DNA of 64,000 nucleotides from contig CATOSP010000004.1 in assembly GCA_951812625.1 (NCBI GenBank), forward strand, positions 124,001 to 188,000, in the 5' to 3' direction. The notes under the pieces are model-generated. The model had not been told where the DNA came from and made no database searches. It was given only the letters and a program-made list of their open reading frames with translations. Shown here one piece after another: positions 1 to 7,900 of the stretch. Positions within the stretch are counted from its first letter, which is position 1, and each line of letters starts with the position of its first letter. Both the position numbers and the translations under genes were made by a program. This stretch comes from an uncultured Dehalococcoidia bacterium (GTDB lineage: Bacteria > Chloroflexota > Dehalococcoidia > Lucifugimonadales > UBA3495).

Positions 1-505
1 GGGCGGCCAGGAGTTACGATTACGAATACCAGCGCAACGGGGTGAGCAACCTGTTGATGGTGTTTGCGCCCCTGGAAGGGTGGCAGTGACGGACCGGCGT
101 ACCAAAGCCGATTGGGCCCGGGTGGTGCGGAAACTGGTGGATGAGGACTACCCGGACAAGGACCGTATCGTCCTGGTGATGGACAACTTGAACACCCGCC
201 ACCCAGCCTCATTGTATGAGGCGTTTGAACCCGCCGGGGCCCGGCGCATCGCGGGGAAGCTGGAATTTCACCACACGCCCAAGCATGGCAGTTGGCTGAA
301 TATGGCAGAGATCGAGTTCAGCGTCATATCCCGCCGCTGCCTCGGGCAGAGGCACCCGGAAGAGGATAGTCTCTGCCGGGAGGTACATGCTCTGGAGCTG
401 GAACTCAATGAGGCCCAGGCGATCATCAACTGGCGCTTCACCACCCAGGACGCCAGAATCAAGTTGAAGTCCTTGTATCCATCAATCCAATGCTGAAACA
501 CTACT
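1..505 (+). mobile_element. 3' part of an IS630-family insertion sequence (cut by window edge)
   Basis: The left edge of the window lies inside an IS630-type element whose transposase reads rightwards. The element ends at about 503, just before a TA (504-505), the usual IS630 target dinucleotide. Read outward-in, its right end begins GTAGTGTTTCAGCATTGG, which resembles but does not match the GTACT ends of the second IS630 copy at 22.7-23.9 kb, so they are different family members. The left end, and therefore the size and the other inverted repeat, lie outside the window. Confidence 0.7.
3..496 (+). pseudogene. IS630-family transposase, C-terminal part, frameshifted
   Basis: This is the DDE catalytic half of an IS630 transposase. 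Frame 3 gives the stretch ending in PLEGWQ and then a stop at 87-89. The rest (VAVTDRRTK onward, with DNLNTRH, the [19 protein letters not shown] block and a C-terminal [11 protein letters not shown]) continues in frame 2 to the stop at 494-496. Compared with the intact copy at 22.7-23.4 kb, which reads GWRHVAVTERR here, ten bases are missing between two TGG repeats near position 80. The deletion breaks the frame, so the element is probably unable to move by itself. The aspartate of VMDNLNT and the glutamate of MAEIEF are still present. Confidence 0.8.
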
Positions 506-506
506 A

Positions 507-737
507 GATGCGAAGAGAAAATTCGACTGTCAAGAGTCACAAGTACGCTCAACAGCTAACGTTGTGTTCTTCAACCTCACAGCCATAGATACTCCTCAGA
601 TGCCCAAAGCTGAAGAAGTCCTCAAGAACCTCATGAAGTGGTCCGAACTGAAGGAAGAAGCGATTCCCGATGTGACGATAGTCATGTGTTACGGGTACAA
701 CTGGAGAATCCCATTCAGAGACGCTTTCAACCAATAG
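507..737 (+). pseudogene. C-terminal remnant of an unidentified gene interrupted by IS630
   Basis: Directly to the right of the IS630 end one frame stays open from the junction to a TAG at 735-737, giving about 76 residues with no start codon of its own. The translation looks protein-like: it contains FFNLTAIDTP, an amphipathic KAEEVLKNLMKW stretch and IVMCYGYNWRIPFRDAFNQ at the end. The stretch is clearly richer in A+T than the flanking genes, suggesting an accessory gene acquired from elsewhere. The upstream part must lie left of the insertion, outside the window. I do not recognise the family. A chance open frame cannot be fully excluded. Confidence 0.4.
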
Positions 738-809
738 ATAACAGACCATTCGCCGCCGGCCGCTATGTGAGATGTGGTAGAGAAAGACCACAGACCGACT
801 GCGGGTAAC

Positions 810-1961
810 TTACGGCCCCTCCTGGAAGAACTGACGGGGAGACCTGGCTGGGAAAGGCTCGTAGGGGTGGCGGGCCAGCGCATCCTCGTCCAGTTCCAGA
901 CCCAGACCCGGGCCGGTGGGAATCCGGATGTAACCGTCCTCTACCTTGAAGGGCTCCACCGCGATTTCCTCGCCGAAGGACTCCAGGTTCACGAAGTACT
1001 CGGTGATGAGGAAATTGGGGATGCAGGTCGAGACGTGCAGCGTTGCCGCCAGCCCCACCGTGGTGCTGTTGAAGTTGTGGGGTGAGACGATAACGAAGTA
1101 AGGCTCGGCCATCGCCGCGATTTCCTTCAACTCCAGGATGCCCCCCACATTGCAAACGTCCGGGTTGATAATGTCAGCGGCCTGCTTCTCGAAGATTTCC
1201 CGGAACTCGAACTTGGTGTACAACTCCTCGCCGGTGACCACCGGAATCCTGATGTCCCGCTTCGCTGTGGCCAGCGCGTCCACGTTCTCCGCCAGCACCG
1301 GCTCCTCGTACCAGAAGGGCCGGTACTGTTCTATCTCCCGTGCGATGCGCACCGCGTGCATGGGGGCCAACCGCCGGTGCATCTCCACCAGTATGTCCAC
1401 GTCGGGGCCGACCGCCTGCCGCACCGCCGCCACGTTCTCGATGGTCTGGTCCTCCACATCCCGGCTGACGAATGTGCGCCACGGGCCGGGAATAGGGTCG
1501 AACTTCATCGCGTCGAAACCCATCTCAATGACCTGTGAAGCCCGCTCCGCCAACGCCTCCGGGGTCTTGGCCCCCTCCGACCAGCCGTTGGCGTAGACCC
1601 GGATTTTGTCCCGGCAGGCGCCCCCCAGCAGCCCGTACACCGGCGTTCCCAGCGCCTTCCCGGTGATGTCCCACATGGCCTGCTCGAGACCGCTGATGGC
1701 GCACCAGAAGTCCATTGCTCCCCGGCGGCCCGCGAAGTCGTCGTAGGCGACCTGGGTGAAGTGCTTGATGTTCCTCGGGTCCCGCCCGATCAGATAACGC
1801 TCCAGTTGGTCCACATGGGCCACCACCTGCAGATCGCGGTCCGACTGCGTGTAGCATTCCCCCCAGCCGTGTATCCCCTCGTCGGTATCGACCTTGACGA
1901 AGCAGAGGTTTTTGCCAGCGCCCGGATGAGTCAGGAACGTCTTGACGCCCGTAATCTTCAC
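810..1961 (-). CDS. Enolase-superfamily dehydratase (mandelate racemase/galactonate dehydratase-like)
   Basis: This protein of about 383 residues belongs to the mandelate racemase/muconate lactonizing subgroup of the enolase superfamily, which abstracts a proton alpha to a carboxylate using Mg2+. The N-terminal capping domain (about 1-125) is followed by the barrel. Visible barrel motifs are KFDPIPGPW, the metal-ligand strand VEMHRR with a following His as in galactonate/mannonate dehydratases, WYEEP, TGEELY, NPDVCNVGG and SPHNFNS. A sugar-acid dehydratase role is likely, but the substrate is unknown. The start is placed at GTG 1961 because AAGGAG lies seven bases upstream. An in-frame start 24 bases earlier lacks a ribosome site. 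The gene ends against the remnant region on its left. Confidence 0.9.
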   Translation of the reverse strand: MKITGVKTFLTHPGAGKNLCFVKVDTDEGIHGWGECYTQSDRDLQVVAHVDQLERYLIGRDPRNIKHFTQVAYDDFAGRRGAMDFWCAISGLEQAMWDITGKALGTPVYGLLGGACRDKIRVYANGWSEGAKTPEALAERASQVIEMGFDAMKFDPIPGPWRTFVSRDVEDQTIENVAAVRQAVGPDVDILVEMHRRLAPMHAVRIAREIEQYRPFWYEEPVLAENVDALATAKRDIRIPVVTGEELYTKFEFREIFEKQAADIINPDVCNVGGILELKEIAAMAEPYFVIVSPHNFNSTTVGLAATLHVSTCIPNFLITEYFVNLESFGEEIAVEPFKVEDGYIRIPTGPGLGLELDEDALARHPYEPFPARSPRQFFQEGP

Positions 1962-2528
1962 AGCCCATCTCCTTGTGATCAACAATTGGTGGCCAGCATA
2001 CCCGATACCATGGCGTCAATCCACCGGCCAACTGCACGTCGAGAACCAGACCGCCAGTGATAGGCCCCGCCGCCCGGAACGGAACACCACCACTCTGACA
2101 TCCGCCTCTTGCCGCATCTATAGAACACCTGTGCCATATTATGTGTGCGGCCGGTAAGTCACCCGCGGAAGGGCCAAGCCAGCATAGGACAGCCCCTGGG
2201 TCAATGATGCTCAATGTCCATAAGCCCTCACAAGGCAAGCCGCTCCCTGCGGTCCAGTACTTCCCTGGGGTCCGCCCGCCCGTGGGTCTGCCTCCCTGAT
2301 GCACCAGAGTTGTCCGGATCTGTCCGGAAATGACCGGACATTCGAAGTTTTTCTTCCCACTACCCGTCTGCGGGCCAGGTCGCCAGTTCTATTCTGAGCC
2401 CTGACACCGAGGACAGGCTGTACCCGCCCAATACGGAGCGGTTCCCAACTGAGCACCAGGCTTGCCCATTCTGTTATGATTGGTAGGGTGAGACGGCTTC
2501 TACTGACCTTGGTGGGAGTCACGATTCC
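1962..2528. other. 567-bp intergenic region between divergent genes
   Basis: This region separates the divergent enolase-superfamily and MOSC genes and should hold both promoters. No convincing gene is seen. Its one notable structure is the three-unit 10-bp repeat array at 2311-2340. Short frames crossing this stretch have no ribosome sites and no family resemblance. Confidence 0.6.
2311..2340 (+). repeat. 10-bp tandem array, copy A (three units of TGWCCGGANN)
   Basis: Three consecutive 10-base units read TGTCCGGATC, TGTCCGGAAA and TGACCGGACA. The same unit occurs three times in a row at 47515-47544 and, on the opposite strand, at 57849-57878. The array starts 218 bp upstream of the MOSC start and 350 bp upstream of the divergent dehydratase start. 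The period is close to one helical turn, so identical faces of the DNA would carry the repeats, as expected for a cooperatively bound regulator. That function is inferred. Confidence 0.65.
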
Positions 2529-3317
2529 ATGATTACCGTCGAAAAAATCCACATCTCGCCGGTCAAGTCGCTGGCGCTGACCCACCCCGATACGGTCGAT
2601 GTGTCCTGGCAGGGTGTCACCGAAGACCGCAGGCTGTTCCTGGTCGACGATCGTGGCAGGCTTTTGACTCAGAGACATTTCGGGCAGTTGGTCCAGGTAC
2701 AGGCCGAGTACCATCTGGACCCGGAGCGGCTGACCCTGAGGATGCCCGGTGGGGACACCGTTGAAGGTCCCATAGTCCCCGGCGAACCGACCGCTACCCG
2801 CATCTTCGGTCGGCGGGTAATGGGCAATGCCGTACCAGGTGAGTGGGACACCGCCCTGTCCGACTTCTGCGGCGCAACCGTGAAATTGGTCCAGGCGCAG
2901 CAGCCCGGCCAGTGTTACGACGAGTTTCCCATATCCCTGCTGTCTACCGCCTCTCTGGAGAAGCTGGGAGAGAATTTGGAGCAGCCGTCAGGGAGCGAAT
3001 TATCCCTGGACAGCCGGAGGTTCCGCCCGAACTTCCTGCTCCGGGGCTGCGGACCCCACGAGGAAGACGACTGGATCGGAGAGGCGATTCGCATCGGCGA
3101 CGGGCTTCAGGTCCGGGTGGTGGCCCGGGACCCCAGGTGCGCCATCACCGCCCACGATCCCGACACTGGCGAGACTGATTTGAACACCCCGGAGATTATC
3201 GCCGGATACCGCCCAACCGGGGGCACGGCGTACTTCGGGGTCTACGGGATAGTCGAACATCCCGGCCGTGTGGCCATCGGAGATACGGTCACACTCGCCG
3301 CCGGCGTCCCGTCCTGA
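2529..3317 (+). CDS. MOSC domain-containing protein
   Basis: The 262-residue product has the MOSC_N beta-barrel domain (about 1-115) followed by a MOSC domain (about 120-255), the arrangement of YcbX/mARC-like proteins that bind the molybdenum cofactor. Visible features are the N-terminal ISPVKS, RRFRPNFLL, and RCAITAHDPDTGE, which carries the conserved Cys of the MOSC fold (DPRC). No ferredoxin domain follows, so a separate electron donor would be needed. The gene is followed after 18 bp by the PAC2-family gene, with a GGAG-type site, so the two are probably cotranscribed. The substrate is unknown. Confidence 0.88.
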   Translation: MITVEKIHISPVKSLALTHPDTVDVSWQGVTEDRRLFLVDDRGRLLTQRHFGQLVQVQAEYHLDPERLTLRMPGGDTVEGPIVPGEPTATRIFGRRVMGNAVPGEWDTALSDFCGATVKLVQAQQPGQCYDEFPISLLSTASLEKLGENLEQPSGSELSLDSRRFRPNFLLRGCGPHEEDDWIGEAIRIGDGLQVRVVARDPRCAITAHDPDTGETDLNTPEIIAGYRPTGGTAYFGVYGIVEHPGRVAIGDTVTLAAGVPS

Positions 3318-3335
3318 TGCTTAGGAGTTGAGCCA

Positions 3336-4271
3336 ATGGCAGAGCAATTGGTCACGTTCACGGAAAAACCCCGGGCCGAGTACCTGATCGCCGGTTGGCG
3401 CAGGCAATGGTCCGACGGAGGCCGCGTGTCCGGCGGCCTGACCCGCTACCTCATCGAGAAGCTGGGCGCGCGAAAGATTGGTGAAATGACCAATGACGTG
3501 TCGTTGGACTGCTACCCCTTCCAGGTGGCAGGCACCCACGACACCTTCCGCCCCCTGGTGTCCTACGAGGAGGGTCTGCCCAACCGGTCCATGTACCGGG
3601 AGAACTACTTCTACGACGCAGGCAACGGTCTTATTATTTTCCGAGGCGAGGAACCCTGGTTCCGGATCGACAAGTACGGCGACGCGTTTTTCCAGGGCAT
3701 CAAGGAGTTGGGCGTCAGCCAGACCGCGGCCGTTGAGGGAGTAAACGGTCCCGTTCCTCCTGATCTCGAGCGCCGGATCACCTGCGTCTACAGCAAGGCG
3801 GAGATGCGGGACATCCTTGACCGGTATGGCGTCCAGTTCTCCAGCTACGGCAGCGATGGCCGCCGCGGCCCCACCATAGCGATGGCCTTGGTCTCAATGG
3901 CCCACTTCGAGTACCCGGATGTGGAAATGTTCCGTTTCGGCGCAATGGCGCCCATGTACCCCTTCGCCACCAACAACAACGACCAGGTGGGCATCATCAG
4001 GGACCACCGCTCCTACTACGACATCATGCGCAGGCTCAAGTCAATGTTCAAGCTGGACGTCGACCTCTCGGAGTTGGAGCAACTGGGACAAACGGAGTCC
4101 CAAAGACTGTCGGATACGCTCGAGAGAATCGGGTCCACCAACCAGGAAGCCAAGCAACTGATTGACACGGTCCGCACCGACTACAACTACACCCCGTTCG
4201 TCGAGCCGGTGGACCTAGATCCGGCCCTGGAAGGCACGCTGGAGGACATCCTCCGCAACTTCCCGGAATAG
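3336..4271 (+). CDS. PAC2 family protein
   Basis: This 311-residue cytoplasmic protein resembles the PAC2 (proteasome assembly chaperone 2-like) family. The N-terminus carries the typical GWRRQWSDGGRVSGG turn followed by a helix ending LIEKLGARKIGEM, and later RRITCVYSK and SSYGSDGRRGP, close to the GLPS/G-rich strands of the fold. The C-terminal 60 residues are charged and helical (LSELEQLGQTESQ...). Bacterial PAC2 proteins have no agreed role. The gene is preceded by TAGGAG and lies 18 bp downstream of the MOSC gene. A hairpin with a short T run follows it. Confidence 0.72.
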   Translation: MAEQLVTFTEKPRAEYLIAGWRRQWSDGGRVSGGLTRYLIEKLGARKIGEMTNDVSLDCYPFQVAGTHDTFRPLVSYEEGLPNRSMYRENYFYDAGNGLIIFRGEEPWFRIDKYGDAFFQGIKELGVSQTAAVEGVNGPVPPDLERRITCVYSKAEMRDILDRYGVQFSSYGSDGRRGPTIAMALVSMAHFEYPDVEMFRFGAMAPMYPFATNNNDQVGIIRDHRSYYDIMRRLKSMFKLDVDLSELEQLGQTESQRLSDTLERIGSTNQEAKQLIDTVRTDYNYTPFVEPVDLDPALEGTLEDILRNFPE

Positions 4272-4302
4272 CCGAAGATACTGAAGCCATCGGGTGCATC
4301 AG

Positions 4303-4346
4303 CCCCGCGTTGCCAGCCGAATATGGCCGGGAGCAACGCGGGGTTT
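4303..4346 (+). terminator. Hairpin terminator after the PAC2 gene
   Basis: An 11-bp perfect stem (CCCCGCGTTGC paired with GCAACGCGGGG) with a 19-base loop is followed by TTTC. It lies 31 bp after the PAC2 stop codon and 55 bp before the end of the opposing tRNA-Gly gene, so it may stop transcription in both directions. The T run is short. Confidence 0.6.
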
Positions 4347-4400
4347 CAACTGCCTGACAAGGAGCGTTGAAGCCACCAGGGGCAAGGACTTGGGGGTTGG

Positions 4401-4471
4401 AGCGGGCGATGGGAATCGGACCCACGTATCAGCCTTGGGAGGGCTGCGCTCTACCACTGAGCTACGCCCGC
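4401..4471 (-). tRNA. tRNA-Gly (anticodon CCC)
   Basis: On the minus strand the sequence folds as a 71-base cloverleaf without an encoded CCA. The acceptor stem is GCGGGCG/CGCCCGC, the D arm is GCTC-AGTGGTA-GAGC, the anticodon stem CAGCC/GGCTG encloses loop CTCCCAA (anticodon CCC), and the T arm loop is TCCGATT. The GCGGG start is typical of bacterial tRNA-Gly. It stands alone between the PAC2 gene and the large secreted-protein gene. Confidence 0.93.
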
Positions 4472-4942
4472 ATCACGCCTTTGATGATATTCCGGCAGTT
4501 GGCCGGTGTCAACGACAACGGCGGCCTTGGGTCGTGACCCAACCTGTTCACTCCCCTTCCTGAAGGGATAATGGGAGGGGTTGTCCTGGCGTCTTACCCA
4601 CAAGCTCGGGTCTGTGCAAAATAGGGCCTCGTCCGCCCAGGTTCCTGGCCCAATTTTGCACAGGTCGCGGGGTGGAAACCTTGGAAACCTGATTCGCTGC
4701 TGGCAACCTGTGCAGGTAGTTCCTGGGACACCCTCTCCACCGCGTCTCCGGCAGAGTCTGGCGTCTCAAACCATTTCCGTGGATCTGGCGGCGGGGCGAG
4801 ATTGCCTCGCGATGCCGCCAGTCGTTGTCCCTCACCGTTACCATCACGCTGGCCCCGGTGAGGGTTTGGACAACCAGTGCCACAGGATGGGGAGCCGCAA
4901 CTCGGGACACCCATCGGAGGATTCACGTGGAGGATTCAAGCC
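4472..4942. other. Palindrome-rich intergenic region
   Basis: No gene is supported in these 470 bp. The region holds several inverted repeats: the strong one at 4612-4663; CTGGCGGC at 4785-4792 against GCCGCCAG at 4814-4821; and CCCTCACC at 4829-4836 against GGTGAGGG at 4857-4864. The clustering suggests an intergenic repeat unit of the REP/MITE kind, but no second copy is visible in this window. It lies between the end of the large secreted-protein gene and the start of tRNA-Gly transcription. Confidence 0.45.
4612..4663. repeat. 52-bp imperfect palindrome
   Basis: CTGTGCAAAAT (4612-4622) is perfectly complementary to ATTTTGCACAG (4653-4663). Inside it, after one mismatch, GGGCC (4624-4628) pairs with GGCCC (4647-4651), giving a long cruciform-capable structure with a loop of about 18 bases. 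It has no coding meaning that I can see. It could be a small non-autonomous element or a transcription stop signal. Confidence 0.55.
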
Positions 4943-7900
4943 CTACTTGACGAGGCTCACGTCAACCTCGCCGCCCTCCTTCCAGTCCGCGCTTTGGGGC
5001 GTCCAACGGTATTCGACGCAGGACTGCGTGGCGCCGTCTATGGTTCCGCTTAACCGGGAGGTCCCTACCTCTTCGGGGTCGAAGCTCAGGCTGTGATCCC
5101 GGTTCACCTGTTTGCCCTGGTCGTCCACGTACAGGTCGTCCAGGTACAGGTCGAACGACGCGTCCACGCCCTCAATCCCCGGACACGAAACGAACAGGAT
5201 CATGTTCCAGTCCCGGACGATGGATATTTCCCCCACCCGGTAATTCTTGCCCAAGGGGTCGGGGTAGGTGAACGTATCATCATCGTCCGTTGCGTCATCG
5301 TCATCGGACAGGCTGCCGATTGTATCGTCCGGGTCCCATAGGCTCAGGTCGGGGTTGATGTAACCCATAGCATTGCGCGTGTAGTCCCCCACTGTCATCT
5401 TGGCCGACCAGATGATCTCCCGTCCCACGGGTTTGTCTGCTTGAGGAGGCTTGACCTCGATGGCCAGAGACGCCGGCGTGCTTTCCTGCTGGTCGTGGGT
5501 GGACTGCGCCGCACCCTCGGGGACTCGGATTGTCAACCTCCCGTCCAGCAACTGGTCCACCAGGGCGCTGTACACCAGTCCGGTCTTCTCCTCCCTGAAA
5601 TCCTTCAGGGTGAACTCGTGGAAGGTGGGGCTGGTGTACGTTGCGTCAATGTCGTCCACGCCGAAGCCCGTCACTCCATACTGGGTGCCCTCGTGGTCTT
5701 CGTCCGTGAAGGTGAAGGTCACCCGGAAGGGTTCCCCCACTTCATCCTCGGCAGCGGTGGTTATGCTGAGGCTGGTGGCCGGCCTGGGCGTGGGAGTTCC
5801 AGGCCGGTCGCCAGACCAGGGCCCCCAGCCAACCTCGTTCATGGCCTGCACCCGCACCCGGTACCCCCTGTCGTTGGTCAGACTCGGAATGGTGTATTGC
5901 ATAGTGGTTGCCGTCGCCTGGCGGGAGGAATCGAACGACTCGGCGCCCGACTTCCACTGCACCCGGTACTCGGTGGCGGACCTGCCCCCGTCGTCCGGGA
6001 GGCTCCAGGTCACCAGCAGGGACTCGTTGCGTGATTCAACCGTAACGTCCGGAGCGCCCGGCTCATCCTTGGGGCTGGCCGTGACCTCCGCCGCCGCGCC
6101 GTCGCCGGTGGCGTTGCGCGCCCGCACCTGGATGATGTACTCCTGCCCGTTGGTCAGGCCGGACTCGGTGTGACTGTTCCGGCCGGACCCGCCGAAGAGG
6201 ACCGTCCAGTCCGGGTCCCAGGTGGAGCTGCCGGAGCGTCTCACCCGGTAGGAATAGTCCAGGACGGGCGCGTCGCCCGTGGGCGCGGCGCTCCAGGTCA
6301 AACTCACGCTTTCGTCCCGTTCCTCGGCGGCCAGATCGCCCGGCAGACCCGGCGGCCCATCGTCGTCCTGGACCCGCACCGTGACGGAGCTCGGAGAGGA
6401 GGCGAAGTAGCTCGCGCCGCCCAACACGGTTGCGAACACCGTGCCGGGACTCTCTACGATGGTATCGTTTTCCGTCTCCACCGTTATGGTGGTTGAGGCT
6501 GTGTTGGCCGCGAGGTCTATGGTCCGGTTGCCGGTTTGGCCCGACGCCAGGTAGTCGCCGCTCTGGGTCACGCTCACCGTTACCGTGATGGCGCTGCCGG
6601 TATTGCCGGTGCGGGTCAGCGTAAGGACGATGTCGTCGCCCTCGTTGACCGACTCCTGCTCCGCTGCGATGCTGACCCCCGAGTCGTCGTCGATGACGGT
6701 GACCGCCACCGGGTCCACCGTCAGGCTGGCGTAGGCGGAGTCGGACGATGAGACCGAGTGGGTTACCTCAACGGCGTCATCCACCGCGTCGTTGTCCTGC
6801 CCGGCGGTCAGCGTCACGGTCTGGGGCGTGGACCAGTTGGATGGGGTGAACGTGAGGCGGCTCGGGTTGGGCGAAACGTCGCCGCTCCTGTTGACCCGCA
6901 CCGACACGTTGGATATGGGGCGGGCCCTGAGGCCCACCGTGTATTCGGCGGACTCCCCCTCCGCAATGGTAAAGGTCGTCTCCGACACCGAGACACCGGG
7001 GAATCCCAACGTCTCCGCCCTGGCCCTGATTGGCTGGGACCACGGCCCCAGGTGATTCTGCAAGTTCACCGCCCGCATCCTGTAGTAGCGCGTATCTCCG
7101 GGGGCCACGCCGGCGTCAACATACCTGCCCTCCGGCACGTTGTCCGAGAGCGGCGTCCAGACGGTCTCGCCGTCGGCCGACCACTCGATCTCGTAGTGCG
7201 TCACCGGCGACCCGTTCAGTTCGTCCACGCCGGTCCACTCCACCAGTATGCTGGCCGGGACCTGGCTGGCGCTGGGGGACCCCGGCAGGGACTCTCCCGT
7301 GCCGTTCCTGGCCTTGATGGTGGCTGTGCTGTTCTCGCTGATGTAGTCGTAGTATTTGGCCGTGTGCCAAGTGTTGGTGGAGTCCTCGGTGGTGCAGGCC
7401 GACTCGGAAGGGGAAGAGAGGTCCACGTCGTCGCCGCTGCTGTCGATGCACACCTGGTAGTCCTGGGTGTTGCTGATGGCGGCGGTTATCTCGGTGTCCT
7501 CTGCGGCGCTGGTGATGATGGTCAGGGTCGGCCACCCCAAGGGATGCCCAGTGGCCCGGTAGTAGCCCGAATCTTCCCTCAACTCGCCGATGGTCCAGAC
7601 GTCGGTGGTTGAATCGAACGTGCCGTGGCTGGCGCTGTGGTCCACGTAGTCGCTGGCGTTCAAGCCCGTCACCGTCACCTGGGCGGCGGGGGCGTCGTCG
7701 GGGCCGTTGTTGACCGCCACGATGGTGAAGGCGCGTTGGCCGGCGGGTACCGCCGGGTTCCCATCGCCATCCCGCACCTCCAGTTCCGCTATCGGGCCTA
7801 CGTGAAAGATGTAACTACCCGTAGCCGTATAGTCCACATCGTCCGTGGTGTCGGCGGGCGTGCCGTTTCTGTGGGTTGCTATGTAGGTCCTCTCGGTGAG

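Noticed and set aside
1525..2304. A 259-codon minus-strand frame overlapping the dehydratase start
   Set aside because: It overlaps the dehydratase in another frame, has no family resemblance, and is rich in shadow-type residues.
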